From: Saprospiraceae bacterium
GTDB lineage: Bacteria; Bacteroidota; Bacteroidia; Chitinophagales; Saprospiraceae
Reading direction: 5' to 3'
Assembly (NCBI GenBank): GCA_016714085.1
Contig: JADJNW010000003.1
Span: forward strand, 558,001-622,000
Length of the DNA stretch: 64,000 bases
The notes below the pieces were generated by a model. The model was not told the origin of the DNA. It was given only the letters and a program-made list of their open reading frames with translations, and did not search any database. Numbering within the stretch: position 1 is the first letter of the stretch; every line of letters begins with the position of its first letter. This document shows, piece by piece, positions 38,929 to 49,123 of this stretch. A program made the translations under genes and the position numbers.

Positions 38929-39984
38929 TTAATTTCCATATTGTTTTTCATAATAATGCTCGTAAGTTCCAGAGGTGACGCGTTCCAGCCAATCGGCATT
39001 GGCAAGATACCATTCAGCTGTGCGGCGCAAGCCTTCTTCGGGTTGCACGGTCGGTGACCAGCCGAGTTCATTTTTTAATTTTGAGGCATCAATCGCATAA
39101 CGTTTATCATGTCCCGGGCGATCTTTTACAAATGTAATTAATTCTTGAGATGTGCCGACCGGGCGTTGTAATAATTCGTCCATAATATTACAAAGCGTAT
39201 GCACCAATTCTATATTTTTACGCTCATTATTACCGCCAATATTATACGTCTCTCCTACCCTACCCTTCTGAAAAATCAAATCAATCGCTGCCGCATGATC
39301 CTCCACCCAAAGCCAGTCGCGCGTATAATTCCCATCGCCGTACACCGGGAGTGGTTTGTTATTTTTAATATTATTAATCATTAACGGAATTAATTTCTCC
39401 GGGAATTGATAAGGTCCATAATTATTCGAGCAATTGGATATAATTACAGGTAAATTATAAGTATGATAATACGCTCTTACTAAATGATCAGAACTTGCTT
39501 TGGAGGCAGAATACGGCGAACGCGGGTCATACGGCGTTTCCTCAGTAAAATAGCCCGTCTCGCCCAATGAACCATAGACTTCATCGGTAGAGATATGATA
39601 AAAAAGTTTATTATCAAGATTTGTCCAGGCTGCTCGGGCCGCATTCAACAAGCACATCGTGCCTATGATATTCGTTTCTAAAAAACTTAATGGATTTGTA
39701 ATAGAACGATCCACGTGCGACTCTGCTGCAAGGTGAATAACACCATCAAATTGGTACGTATTAAATAATTCCTGAAGTAAATCCTGATTTAATATATCAC
39801 CTTTTATAAAAGTATAATTTGCTTGATTTTCAATACTTTTCAGGTTTTCCAGGTTACCAGCATAAGTCAGTTTGTCCAAATTTATAATATGATAATTCGG
39901 ATATTTATTTACCAATAATTTTACCAGATGTGTACCAATAAAACCTGCGCCGCCGGTGATCAATATATTTTTTTCAAAACTCAT
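38929..39984 (-). CDS. rfbB: dTDP-glucose 4,6-dehydratase
   Basis: This extended short-chain dehydrogenase makes dTDP-4-keto-6-deoxyglucose, a precursor of rhamnose and other deoxysugars in surface glycans. The 351 residues show TGGAGFIGTHLVKLL, the tyrosine-lysine pair in YSASKASSDH, the catalytic TDE in HISTDEVYGSLG, and SNNYGPYQFPEKLIPL, all typical of RfbB/RmlB. No rfbA, rfbC or rfbD is present in the window. It is 80 bases downstream of the UDP-glucuronate decarboxylase gene on the same strand and probably forms one unit with it. Confidence 0.95.
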   Translation of the reverse strand: MSFEKNILITGGAGFIGTHLVKLLVNKYPNYHIINLDKLTYAGNLENLKSIENQANYTFIKGDILNQDLLQELFNTYQFDGVIHLAAESHVDRSITNPLSFLETNIIGTMCLLNAARAAWTNLDNKLFYHISTDEVYGSLGETGYFTEETPYDPRSPYSASKASSDHLVRAYYHTYNLPVIISNCSNNYGPYQFPEKLIPLMINNIKNNKPLPVYGDGNYTRDWLWVEDHAAAIDLIFQKGRVGETYNIGGNNERKNIELVHTLCNIMDELLQRPVGTSQELITFVKDRPGHDKRYAIDASKLKNELGWSPTVQPEEGLRRTAEWYLANADWLERVTSGTYEHYYEKQYGN

Positions 39985-40064
39985 TTAGCTCGATTATTAA
40001 TTATAAAAACGCCTCTCAAAGACAATACAATTTTCTAAGTACCTAAAACATCAAATTTCAATTT

Positions 40065-41012
40065 TTAGTCTTCTACTTTTACGACTTCTTTAAAATATTC
40101 GTAGGTTTTTACCAACCCTTCTGAGCGTGGTACTTTTGGCTCCCAGCCCAGAATTTCACGCGCTTTCGTGATATTTGGCTGGCGTATCTTAGGATCATCT
40201 ACCGGCAGTTCTTTATAAATAATTTTAGCTTTCGGATTTTGCACCAATGCCAAAGTCTCTTCTGCCAATTGTTTCACGGTAATTTCATCAGGGTTGCCAA
40301 TATTCACCGGAAGGTGATAATTGCTCAACAACAAACGGTAAATGCCTTCTACCAAATCGTCCACATAACAAAACGAACGAGTCTGTGAGCCATCGCCAAA
40401 AACCGTAAGCCCTTCACCGCGAATCGCTTGTGAGAAAAACGCCGGCAATGCACGTCCATCTTCCACGCGCATACGCGGGCCGTAGGTGTTGAAAATGCGG
40501 ATAATGCGTGTTTCTACACCATGAAAATTATGATACGCCATCGTGATTGCTTCGAGGAAACGCTTGGCTTCATCGTATACGCCACGCGGACCAACGGGGT
40601 TCACGTTGCCCCAGTATTCCTCAGATTGCGGATGCACCATCGGGTCGCCATAGACCTCTGAGGTAGAAGCTACCAGGATACGCGCTTTTTTAGCCAAGGC
40701 TAACCCCAGCAAATTGTGTGTACCCAAAGCGCCTACTTTCAAGGTTTGGATAGGCATTTTGAGGTAATCAATCGGGCTGGCTGGCGACGCAAAATGCAGG
40801 ATGTAATCTAAATCCCCAGGCACGTGCACGAACTTTGTAACATCGTGGTAATAGAACTCAAACTCCTTGAGTGGAAAGAGGTGTTGAATGTTGTTAAGGT
40901 TACCCGTCAGGAGATTGTCCATCCCCATAACGTGGTATCCTTCGCGGATAAAGCGGTCGCATAAATGCGATCCAAGGAAACCGGCAGCGCCGGTAATCAG
41001 GATTTTTTTCAT
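40065..41012 (-). CDS. UDP-glucuronate decarboxylase (UDP-xylose synthase type)
   Basis: This NAD-dependent enzyme converts UDP-glucuronate to UDP-xylose for surface polysaccharide. From the ATG at 41012 (MKKILITGAAGFLGSHLCD) it has 315 residues, the usual length. Distinctive features are FASPASPIDYLKMPIQTLKVG, STSEVYGDP, YDEAKRFLEAITMAY and GDGSQTRSFCYVDDLVEG. These match UXS enzymes rather than generic epimerases. It lies upstream of rfbB in the same direction and diverges from the beta-barrel gene. Confidence 0.93.
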   Translation of the reverse strand: MKKILITGAAGFLGSHLCDRFIREGYHVMGMDNLLTGNLNNIQHLFPLKEFEFYYHDVTKFVHVPGDLDYILHFASPASPIDYLKMPIQTLKVGALGTHNLLGLALAKKARILVASTSEVYGDPMVHPQSEEYWGNVNPVGPRGVYDEAKRFLEAITMAYHNFHGVETRIIRIFNTYGPRMRVEDGRALPAFFSQAIRGEGLTVFGDGSQTRSFCYVDDLVEGIYRLLLSNYHLPVNIGNPDEITVKQLAEETLALVQNPKAKIIYKELPVDDPKIRQPNITKAREILGWEPKVPRSEGLVKTYEYFKEVVKVED

Positions 41013-41105
41013 TTCGTGGAATTTTTGTCGCAAATATAACCTAAAACCTTTCAATGAATCATCTTTATATTGCTTGAAGCTGTTTACTTTTGCAAAAAAT
41101 AGGTG

Positions 41106-41855
41106 ATGCGGACGTTCGTATTATTCTTGTTCTTGCTTTACGGAAAGGCATTTTTTGCGCAAGTTTCTGATCTGAATAAAGGCAATGGTCTTTTATTTAG
41201 TGTGGGTTTGGGTGCGCAGTTGCCGGGCGGTGATTTGACGGATCGTTTTGGCCCGAATTTAAACGTTGGTGGAAGCCTTGATTTTATTACACAAGAAAGC
41301 AATTTTATTTTTGGGTTCAATGGTTATTACCTTTTCGGCACGGATATAAAAGAGGATGTAATCGCTGCGCTGCGAACGCCCGAAGGACAAATCATCGGAA
41401 ACGATAAAAGCTACGCCGATATTCAATTGCGCGAACGCGGTTTTTACATTGGCGGCTCGGTTGGTAAGCTTTTTACGCTTTCAGAAAAAAATGCTCGTGC
41501 AGGGCTTCGGGTTACTTTGGGCGCTGGTTTATTACAACATAAAATCAGGATTCAGGATGATCCTTTCCGGGCGGTGCCGCAATTATTTGATGATTATAAA
41601 AAAGGATATGATCGCCTGACCAATGGATTGGCGCTTCATCAATTTATTGGTTATCAAGTTCTTAGCACGGATAAGCATACCAATTTTTATATCGGATTGG
41701 AATTAACACAAGGCTTCACGCAAAACCGCCGCGATTTTAATTTTGATACCCAAATGCAAGATACTTCCAAAAGATTAGATTTATTATTCGGCGTCAAAGC
41801 CGCATGGATACTGCCTTTTTATATTGGAAAAGCCGCTTCTGAAATTTATTATTAA
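41106..41855 (+). CDS. Small outer-membrane beta-barrel-like protein
   Basis: The 249-residue protein has a signal peptide (MRTFVLFLFLLYGKAFFAQ) and alternating hydrophobic strands rich in Gly and aromatic residues (LLFSVGLGAQLPGG, NFIFGFNGYYLFG, RAGLRVTLGAGLLQH, FYIGLELTQGF). It ends in a short hydrophobic-aromatic tail. This pattern suggests an 8- to 10-strand barrel. No family name can be given. The waaA gene begins 24 bases after its stop, so it may be part of a lipopolysaccharide operon. Confidence 0.7.
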   Translation: MRTFVLFLFLLYGKAFFAQVSDLNKGNGLLFSVGLGAQLPGGDLTDRFGPNLNVGGSLDFITQESNFIFGFNGYYLFGTDIKEDVIAALRTPEGQIIGNDKSYADIQLRERGFYIGGSVGKLFTLSEKNARAGLRVTLGAGLLQHKIRIQDDPFRAVPQLFDDYKKGYDRLTNGLALHQFIGYQVLSTDKHTNFYIGLELTQGFTQNRRDFNFDTQMQDTSKRLDLLFGVKAAWILPFYIGKAASEIYY

Positions 41856-41879
41856 AATGATTGTCAGGAATTATTAAAA

Positions 41880-43145
41880 ATGCAAGAATTATTATATAAT
41901 ATAAGTATTTTTCTTTATCATTTTTTTATTCAACTTGCAGCTTTTTTTAATCAAAAAGCTTCGCTTTGGGTGCAAGGCCGTCGCAATTGGAAAACACAAT
42001 ATACGCAGGATTGGCGCAATATAAATAATAATAATTCTTTATGCGTTTGGGTACATTGCGCATCGTTAGGTGAATTTGAGCAAGGCCGCCCCATTATCGA
42101 AGCTTTAAAAAAAGAAAATCCCGGCATTAAAATTTTATTGACATTCTTTTCGCCATCGGGTTATGAAATTCGCAAGAATTATGCTTTGGCTGATTACGTT
42201 TGTTATTTACCGATAGATTCCAAATCAAATGCGCAGGCATTTATTAAAATATTTCAACCTTCTTTAGCCATTTTTGTAAAATACGAATTCTGGGTTCATT
42301 ATCTCAAAACCCTTTATCTACAAGACATTCCAACCTTTTTGATTTCCGCTATTTTTCGGAGAGATCAAATATTTTTCAAAAAATATGATACATTATTTAA
42401 AGACTTATTACCAAAATTCCGGCATATTTTTCTGCAAAATCAAGCTTCAGCCACATTATTAGAAAAATTACATTTGAAAAATTTCAGCGTTGCCGGAGAC
42501 ACGCGCATCGATCGGGTAGCTCAAATCGCAGCAGAAGCGCCGACTTTTCCAGCGGTAGATAATTTTGTGAAAGACGCACCGATTCTGGTTGCCGGGAGTA
42601 CCTGGCCGCCGGATGAAGCCATTTTATTACCTTTTATTAATGAATATTTACCAGATGATTGGAAAGTTATTATTGCGCCGCATCAAATTGATGAATCGCA
42701 TTTAGTAAATATTGAAAAAATATTAAATAAAAAAACAATTCGTTATTCTCTGATCATCAATAAGGAAGAGATAAATGCGCAAATTTTATTAATTGATAAT
42801 ATTGGAATGTTATCATCATTATATCGCTATGGCCGCATGGCGTATATTGGCGGCGGCTTTGGTGCAGGTATTCATAATACATTGGAGCCTATCGCTTTTG
42901 GTTTGCCCGTGATTTTCGGGCCGAAATATCAAAAATTTGAAGAAGCATTATATTTAACTAAATACGGCGGCGCTTTTACTATTGAAAATATAAATAATTT
43001 TAAAAAAATATTTAAATTATTACAAGAAGCTGATTTTTATGAAAAATCATCGAAGATTGCGCATCAATACATTACAGAAAATCGTGGAGCGAGCGTTAAA
43101 ATTCTTGATTTTATTAAACAGCATGAATTATTACTCCAAAGATAA
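41880..43145 (+). CDS. waaA: 3-deoxy-D-manno-octulosonic acid (Kdo) transferase
   Basis: This glycosyltransferase family 30 enzyme adds Kdo to lipid A at the inner membrane. The 421 residues begin with a membrane-associated helix. The N-domain has VWVHCASLGEFEQGRPII (with the conserved catalytic Glu) and the C-domain has VAGSTWPPDEAILLPF, IIAPHQID, and the nucleotide-sugar binding GGGFGAGIHNTLEPIAFGLPVIFGP motif, cited here by its ends GGGFGAG and PVIFGP. The length is standard. It lies between a barrel gene and the heptose kinase, consistent with a core-lipopolysaccharide unit. Confidence 0.94.
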   Translation: MQELLYNISIFLYHFFIQLAAFFNQKASLWVQGRRNWKTQYTQDWRNINNNNSLCVWVHCASLGEFEQGRPIIEALKKENPGIKILLTFFSPSGYEIRKNYALADYVCYLPIDSKSNAQAFIKIFQPSLAIFVKYEFWVHYLKTLYLQDIPTFLISAIFRRDQIFFKKYDTLFKDLLPKFRHIFLQNQASATLLEKLHLKNFSVAGDTRIDRVAQIAAEAPTFPAVDNFVKDAPILVAGSTWPPDEAILLPFINEYLPDDWKVIIAPHQIDESHLVNIEKILNKKTIRYSLIINKEEINAQILLIDNIGMLSSLYRYGRMAYIGGGFGAGIHNTLEPIAFGLPVIFGPKYQKFEEALYLTKYGGAFTIENINNFKKIFKLLQEADFYEKSSKIAHQYITENRGASVKILDFIKQHELLLQR

Positions 43146-43198
43146 ACGCGCCAAGCCCGTTTTTTCTATTTTTGTTCATCTTATGCAAAGCCAATAAA

Positions 43199-44203
43199 AT
43201 GGAGCATAAATCCAATATTTTTGAAGCATTCGACCAATTAAACGTACTCGTGGTCGGAGATGTAATGATTGATCGCTATATGAGCGGTCAGGTGGAACGC
43301 ATTTCGCCGGAAGCGCCTGTGCCGGTGGTTCATTTGCAAAAACGAGAAGATCGACTCGGCGGAGCAGCCAATGTAGCGCTGAATATCAAGGCTTTAGGCG
43401 CGACTCCTTATCTGTGTAGCGTGATTGGAAAAGACCGGGATGCAGAGCGGATGCTAGAATTATTGCCCGATGCGGGCTTGTCGATCAAAGGTATTATCCA
43501 GAGTAAAGAACGCGTGACCACTGTAAAGACGCGCATTCTGGCAGGCAGTCAGCAATTATTACGTGTTGATGAAGAAACAATCGAGGATTTATCAAAAAAT
43601 GAAGTCACTTTAGTTTTAGACATTATACGTACTATCCTGGAAGAGAAAATAATACACGTTATCTTATTTCAAGATTATAATAAAGGGGTGTTGTCACAAG
43701 AAGTTATTCGCAATATTATGCTGGAAGCCATCAAGCGCGATATTCCTACTGCTGTGGATCCAAAATTTAAAAATTTTTGGGCTTACAAACACGTCACTTT
43801 ATTCAAGCCCAATTTGAAAGAAATCAGAAGTCAAATGCCCGAGCCAATACTGACGGAATCTGCTTCCCTGAATAAAGCCGCAGAACTTGTACGGGAGAAA
43901 CTCGGCAATCAATACACGCTTATAACTTTATCTGAGAAAGGGCTTTTTATAGATCATAATGGCGAAAGCCTGCTGGAAGGTACGCGTCCTCGGCAAATTG
44001 CTGATGTAAGCGGCGCCGGCGATACGGTGATTAGTGTAGCCGCTTTATGCCTGGCAATTTCTTTAGATATGCAGGAAATAGCAACGCTTTCCAATCTTGC
44101 CGGAGGGCAGGTCTGTGAACGCCTTGGCGTCGTACCGGTAGATAAAATTCAATTACAACAAGAATATGAATATTATAAAAAGCTAAAAGTACCAAACGAT
44201 TAA
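43199..44203 (+). CDS. rfaE1: D-glycero-beta-D-manno-heptose-7-phosphate kinase
   Basis: This PfkB-family kinase acts in ADP-heptose synthesis for the lipopolysaccharide core. The ATG at 43199 gives 334 residues and only the kinase domain; the adenylyltransferase half found in fused HldE is absent. Motifs are GDVMIDRYMSGQVERISPEAP, cited by its parts GDVMIDRY and ERISPEAPVPV, then RLGGAANVALNIKALG and the catalytic DVSGAGDTVIS. It follows waaA by about 50 bases and is ended by a clear terminator. Confidence 0.91.
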   Translation: MEHKSNIFEAFDQLNVLVVGDVMIDRYMSGQVERISPEAPVPVVHLQKREDRLGGAANVALNIKALGATPYLCSVIGKDRDAERMLELLPDAGLSIKGIIQSKERVTTVKTRILAGSQQLLRVDEETIEDLSKNEVTLVLDIIRTILEEKIIHVILFQDYNKGVLSQEVIRNIMLEAIKRDIPTAVDPKFKNFWAYKHVTLFKPNLKEIRSQMPEPILTESASLNKAAELVREKLGNQYTLITLSEKGLFIDHNGESLLEGTRPRQIADVSGAGDTVISVAALCLAISLDMQEIATLSNLAGGQVCERLGVVPVDKIQLQQEYEYYKKLKVPND

Positions 44204-44207
44204 AAAG

Positions 44208-44234
44208 ATACCCCTATCTTAGGGTTGCTTTTTT
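44208..44234 (+). terminator. Intrinsic terminator after the heptose kinase
   Basis: An ACCC/GGGT-based stem (ATACCCC ... AGGGT) is followed by GCTTTTTTG. It lies 5 bases past the stop codon. Confidence 0.7.
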
Positions 44235-44349
44235 GTAAAAAAATGATCGAAAATGTCAGCTAATTATCTTGTGCGGCTTATTTTTTGGTGATGTCGCACA
44301 AAATGCCTTACCTTTCGCTACTATATTCAAACATTTAAAACTATTCAAT

Positions 44350-46167
44350 ATGAATCAAAAAATCTTTACCCGATTTTTTTACACAATCCTCCTACTGTCT
44401 TGCTTTACGATATTGGCTACAGGACAAGCTTTTTTCACAGAAACATTTGATGGTGGTTTGCCTGCTACCTGGAAAGCTCAAAAAGTAGTAGGTAATGACG
44501 CTGCAAGCGCCAACTGGGTTCATTCCACTACTGGTCCTGGTGGTTCTTTTGCGATCAGTCCGCTTGCTTCCACCACGGCAGGAAACGGATGGATGATCTT
44601 TGACTCTGACTTGAACTGCAATGAAGCAACGGGTCAGAATGCTTGGCTGATTTCGCCAGTTGTTGACGCTTCTGATAAAACTTCTGTCTTTCTAGTGTTT
44701 GAAACTTTTTATCGAAAATTCAATGACCGTCCACAAATCCGCATTGGTACAGATTTGAATGACCTGAACAGTTGGGCTACCATCGAAGTATTTCCTGGTA
44801 TTAACAACAATGAATATGGCGGAAAACTGGAAAGCAACGAGCAATTGAATCCTCAAGTGCTTCGTATTGATATCACTGAACACGCGGCGGGGGAAGCTGC
44901 CTTCTATTTTGCATTTCAATTCCTTTCTACCAGTGAAACGATTCAGGCAGGTACTTCCTTTGGATGCGCTTATGCCTGGCAGATTGACGATGTGCAATTG
45001 ACCTCTGAATCCAAGCCAGATAATGAGCTCGTTGCCGTCGATCCATTGCTGCCAGATAATTATGCAACACCGGTAAGCCAGGTTGATTCAATATTTTTCG
45101 CATTGAGTATCATTAATAATGGGAAGTTGCCACAAACCAATGTAAGTGTCACAGTAGATATAGCTGGTGATAATGGCGATACCCTCACGATTATGGAAGA
45201 TATTGGAGATATTGATCCTTCTGATACATTAGATATCATATTTGATGAAACATTTGTTCCTTCTGGTACTGGTATTTATACTTATGATTATACCATTACA
45301 CAAACAGAAGTGGATAATGTGATTTCTAATAATAAGCGTTCCGGAGCATTCATCATTTCGGAAGGGCTTTATTCTAAGGATGATAACCGTATAGCAAGTG
45401 CAACGCAGCCTGGCACGGTAAGTGGTGAAAACTGGGAAATTGGTAATTATTACTTTGTTGTGGAGGAAGGATTTGAAGCTTATGAAGCCGATTTCTCGGT
45501 GGCAAGTAATGATGATGCGCATCTAGGGCAATCGGTAACAGTATTTTTGTATAAAGTAACCGGCGATATTTTAGATGGTCTTGAAGATGATGAATTGGAA
45601 ACCGTTGGTTTTGGTTCTTATGATTTTACGAATGAAGAAAATTTTGATCTTGTTAGTGCTGAATTATTCCCATTGGATGGTGAGTTGGAACCCGGCGTTG
45701 AATTGACGCCTGGCGAATATTTATTGATGGTGCAATATACACCCGATATGTTTGTGCCATATAGCGAGCTAGCCTATAATCTAAATTATCAAATCGCTAC
45801 AGTTGTCAAAAATGGTGGCTGGTTCTTGGGAGGATTTGGTTCAGGTGTGACTGCTCAGGTTCGTATGCGTATCAGATCCACTACCACAAGCACAAAAGAT
45901 CCACAACTTACAGATAATCAGATCGATATATATCCAAATCCGGTACAAAATACGCTGAATGTGAAGATTGATCTACAAGAAGTGACCACACAGGCTCAAG
46001 TAAGCGTCATGGATGCTAGAGGTAGAACGATGATGGTAAGAAGCTACGAGGGTGTGAAAAGTCAGACCATTCCGGTTGATGTAAGCCATTGGGCTTCAGG
46101 CACTTACTTCCTGCACGTTCGCACGGATGAAGGTGTGAAAACCGAACGAATTGTTGTACAACATTAA
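44350..46167 (+). CDS. Type IX secretion cargo protein with adhesin-like domain
   Basis: From the ATG at 44350 the protein has 605 residues, starting with a signal peptide ending near ATGQAFF. Residues 25-225 resemble the cleaved-adhesin/jelly-roll domain (FTETFDGGLPATWKAQ, SANWVHSTTGPGGSF, GNGWMIFDSD, AWQIDDVQL). A middle Ig/CARDB-like region follows (QTNVSVTVDI, GIYTYDYTITQTE). The last 80 residues form a type A sorting domain: IDIYPNPVQNTLNV, a GR turn, and WASGTYFLHVRTDEGVKTERIVV. The protein is therefore exported by the T9SS and probably surface-bound. Its ligand is unknown. Confidence 0.9.
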   Translation: MNQKIFTRFFYTILLLSCFTILATGQAFFTETFDGGLPATWKAQKVVGNDAASANWVHSTTGPGGSFAISPLASTTAGNGWMIFDSDLNCNEATGQNAWLISPVVDASDKTSVFLVFETFYRKFNDRPQIRIGTDLNDLNSWATIEVFPGINNNEYGGKLESNEQLNPQVLRIDITEHAAGEAAFYFAFQFLSTSETIQAGTSFGCAYAWQIDDVQLTSESKPDNELVAVDPLLPDNYATPVSQVDSIFFALSIINNGKLPQTNVSVTVDIAGDNGDTLTIMEDIGDIDPSDTLDIIFDETFVPSGTGIYTYDYTITQTEVDNVISNNKRSGAFIISEGLYSKDDNRIASATQPGTVSGENWEIGNYYFVVEEGFEAYEADFSVASNDDAHLGQSVTVFLYKVTGDILDGLEDDELETVGFGSYDFTNEENFDLVSAELFPLDGELEPGVELTPGEYLLMVQYTPDMFVPYSELAYNLNYQIATVVKNGGWFLGGFGSGVTAQVRMRIRSTTTSTKDPQLTDNQIDIYPNPVQNTLNVKIDLQEVTTQAQVSVMDARGRTMMVRSYEGVKSQTIPVDVSHWASGTYFLHVRTDEGVKTERIVVQH

Positions 46168-46175
46168 TAATCATA

Positions 46176-46207
46176 AGCGTCCTACGGATTCAGTTTCGTA
46201 GGACGCT
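46176..46207 (+). terminator. Strong terminator hairpin
   Basis: AGCGTCCTACG and CGTAGGACGCT form a perfect 11-bp stem with a 10-base loop, 8 bases past the T9SS cargo gene. The following TCCCTTAAATTTTG is only moderately T-rich. Confidence 0.75.
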
Positions 46208-46606
46208 CCCTTAAATTTTGGAAAAAGATACTTGATCAAGTTGGCAATGAACAAAATAAGACTGGAAAGAAAATTCAAAGAAATAATTAACACCAAATTG
46301 CAAAATTTGTATTGTGCATACCCACGCCATTTGCATTGAACTTAATTGCCCTTCAGTTACAAGCTATAAACTACATAATAAGTATCATTCCACTTTTCAA
46401 ACATTCCTAAATTTGGAAGGACTCAATTCTTGATCTTTCTCAAAAAAATTATTATAATGCTTCACTCGTTTGCCCATCCAATTCATTAATCTGCTTTTTA
46501 TGCATTACAACAAACTGACCTTTTAAACAAAGCATATTCGGACGTTTGAACAAAGTCAGCAGGATTGATCGCCTATACCTTTGTCCCAACAAAAAATAAT
46601 TAAAAA
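46208..46606. other. Intergenic region before the SDR gene
   Basis: These 399 bases are AT-rich and have no coding frame of note. A promoter -7 element lies at 46576-46583, and a small TTTGAACAAA palindrome at 46545-46554 could be an operator. Confidence 0.5.
46576..46583 (+). promoter_or_regulatory. -7 promoter element of the SDR gene
   Basis: TACCTTTG matches TAnnTTTG and lies 23 bases before the ATG. The nearest TTTG (46545-46548) is 27 bases upstream, farther than the usual 19-20, so the -33 element is unclear. Confidence 0.5.
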
Positions 46607-47596
46607 ATGGGACAAAACAATTATCAAGGCGCGTTACAACAGCCGATAGGCTCTGGATTCAACGCAACATCCACCACCAATGATGTCATCAAAGGTATTG
46701 ACCTTACAGGAAAAATCGCCATTGTAACAGGTGGCAATACCGGCATCGGTTTAGAAACAACCAAAATGCTTGCCGCCGCTGGTGCAATCGTAATCGTGCC
46801 TGCCAGGGACACAGCAAAAGCCAAGAAAAATCTACACGGAATTGCCAATGTTGAAATAGAAGCAATGGATTTAATGAATCCTGCGTCCATTGATGCGTTT
46901 GCCGAAAAATTCCTGGCATCCGGCAGACCGCTTCATTTGCTCATCAACAATGCGGGTATTATGTGGGTACCGCTGCGCAGAGATAGTCGGGGAATTGAAT
47001 CGCAATTAGCAACCAATTATTTAGCACAATTTCAGCTGACCGCAGGACTATGGCCCGCCCTTAAAAAAGCAGATGGAGCAAGAGTCATTAACGTTTCTTC
47101 TCACGGGCATCAGTTTGCGCCTTTCCATTTTGATGATCCAAATTTTTTGTATCGGACGTACGAAACTTTACAAGCCTATGGACAATCCAAAACCGCCAGC
47201 AATTTATTTGCCCTTGAACTGGACAGTCGCGCCAAAGCATTCAATGTAAGAGCCTATTCCCTGCATCCAGGCTCTATTGGTGGCACAGAATTAGCCAGAG
47301 AAGCGCCCGTAGGATTATTTCAGCAAATGGGCTTTTTTGATGCCGAAGGCAACATAAAACCAGAGGTAGCCGCATCGCTCAAAACCATCCCGCAAGGCGC
47401 AGCCACTACCGTATGGTGCGCGACCAGTCACATGCTCAACAACATTGGAGGTGTGTATTGTGAAGACGCGGATATTGCAAACTTAGCCATTGACGCGTCA
47501 AGCGGCGTACAGCCTTATTCATTGGATGAAGACAATGCCAAACGATTATGGTCTTTGACTGAGGAAATGATTGGAATAACATTCCACGTTGATTAA
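46607..47596 (+). CDS. Short-chain dehydrogenase/reductase
   Basis: The 329-residue NAD(P)-dependent oxidoreductase has TGGNTGIGLETTKML (cofactor loop), LLINNAGIM, INVSSHGHQ and the catalytic YGQSKTASNLFAL. The extra N-terminal 30 residues and the overall length resemble the retinol-dehydrogenase/WW-domain-oxidoreductase-like SDR group found widely in bacteria. The substrate cannot be named. An AraC-family regulator follows 235 bases downstream in the same direction and may control it. Confidence 0.9.
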   Translation: MGQNNYQGALQQPIGSGFNATSTTNDVIKGIDLTGKIAIVTGGNTGIGLETTKMLAAAGAIVIVPARDTAKAKKNLHGIANVEIEAMDLMNPASIDAFAEKFLASGRPLHLLINNAGIMWVPLRRDSRGIESQLATNYLAQFQLTAGLWPALKKADGARVINVSSHGHQFAPFHFDDPNFLYRTYETLQAYGQSKTASNLFALELDSRAKAFNVRAYSLHPGSIGGTELAREAPVGLFQQMGFFDAEGNIKPEVAASLKTIPQGAATTVWCATSHMLNNIGGVYCEDADIANLAIDASSGVQPYSLDEDNAKRLWSLTEEMIGITFHVD

Positions 47597-47831
47597 TCTA
47601 ACGTTTAATTTTGCACGGTGTATAATGAAACAAAAATTCACGTCATCCGTGCCGCGTTCCAACATTACGGCTGTTAAAATTGATTTAAAAAACTATTCAC
47701 ATTATACTAATTTTTATCTTTGATAAGAGTGGACATATTATGTTTTAAAACAAATATAGGCTAAGTAATTGGATTTTAAACAAATAAGACTTTCGACTAT
47801 TGACTATCAAAACGGTTTGACTATTTAGAAT

Positions 47832-48649
47832 ATGGAATACAAAGCAAAATATATAACGGACGATATCAAACTATCCTGCTATGAGGATAAATTTTTCAAA
47901 TCGGATATAATGTTCGATCATCACATGCTGGTATGGTTCATTTCAGGAGAAACAAAAATTGTGCAGGCGAATGCGACTTATTTCTTTAAAAAAGGCGATA
48001 TTTTTTTGATCCCCAGAAATCAACTGGCAACGATTATCAACTATCCCAAGGACGGGCAGCCGCATAAAACGGTCGTCATGCACTTGTCCACCACGAGGCT
48101 GCGAGATTTTTATGCTAAGCTGAATGTAAAGCCCCAAACCGTCGCATCGCCGAAAATCTTTTGCTACAATAATCATCCCTTACTGGAAAGCTGCCTTGCT
48201 TCGTTGATTCCTTATTTTGACATAAAAAACCTTCCTGAGGATATTGCTTCCCTGAAAATCACCGAAGCCATTAGCATCCTCCGAACAATTGACCAGGAAA
48301 TAGATCAGGTGCTGGCAAACTTTGAAGCGCCGTATAAGATTGATTTAGCGAGCTATATGGAAAAGAACTTTATGTTCAATATGCCCCTGGAAAAATTTGG
48401 TTACTTGACCGGACGAAGCCTCACCACTTTCAAACGAGACTTTCAAAAATATACCACACCACACCACAGCGTTGGCTCACCCAAAAGCGCCTGGAACTGG
48501 CGCATTATCATTTTGTAGAAAAGAACAGCAGACCCATAGATGTTTGCTACGAAGTAGGTTTTGAGAATCTCTCTCATTTCTCCTTTGCCTTCAAAAAACA
48601 GTTTGGTTACACCCCAACAGAGTTGATCTTACAAAGAGCCAATCGCTAA
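47832..48649 (+). CDS. AraC-family transcriptional regulator, frameshifted in the DNA-binding domain
   Basis: The N-terminal 150 residues form an AraC-type cupin-like sensor (MLVWFISGETKIVQANATYFF, KKGDIFLIPRN). The DNA-binding half starts FNMPLEKFGYLTGRSLTTFKRDFQK, cited here by its parts. It then loses frame in the A5 run at 48445-48449. Adding one A gives FQKIYHTTPQRWLTQKRL, and the frame runs to the TAA at 48647-48649 through DVCYEVGFENLSHFSFAFK and FGYTPTEL, the standard second helix-turn-helix. The complete protein has about 272 residues. A 21-bp repeat array begins 16 bases after the stop. Confidence 0.85.
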
Positions 48650-48664
48650 GATCGTGTATATGCA

Positions 48665-48946
48665 GAATGATGCTACGGGCTCGTGGAATGACTTTATGGG
48701 TTCGTGGAATGATGCTACGGACTCACAGGATGACGCTACGGACTCGTAGAATGATGCTATGGGCTCGCAGTAGAATGATCCTATGGGCTCGTAGAATGAC
48801 GCTACGGACTCGCAGAATGACTTTATGGGCTCGCAGAATAACTCTATGGGGTCATAGAATGATTCTATGGACTCGCAGAACGACGCTACGGGCTCGCAAA
48901 ATGATTCTACGGACTTGCAGAACGACGCTACGGACTCGTAGAATGG
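48665..48946. repeat. 21-bp minisatellite, array 1 (13 units)
   Basis: Thirteen units of the type GAATGACGCTACGGACTCGTA run head to tail, all 21 bp except the fifth, which has a 3-base insertion. Because the period is a multiple of three, several frames stay open and give heptapeptide repeats on both strands; these are probably not genes. The array starts just after the AraC gene and is followed by about 170 bases of unremarkable sequence before the reductase gene. It has no spacers, so it is not a CRISPR. Confidence 0.95.
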
Positions 48947-49123
48947 CAGAAAAAAGTCGCTAAAAGCCTTTGTTAACAAATAAAATGGAACAGCAGAAGC
49001 ATTACAGTAAAAGAAAAAGCACTTCATTTAGTTTTTATATTAGCGCAATAAACATCCTAACTTGTTCGCCACTGACAGATGGTTTTCCTATAAATTTACG
49101 AAGGATTCAACAATAAGGATACA

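Noticed and set aside
48629..49027. Open frames on both strands through the first 21-bp array, giving Cys- and Phe-rich heptapeptide repeats
   Set aside because: A period divisible by three keeps frames open by itself; the frames have no signal, no start context and no conserved flanks.
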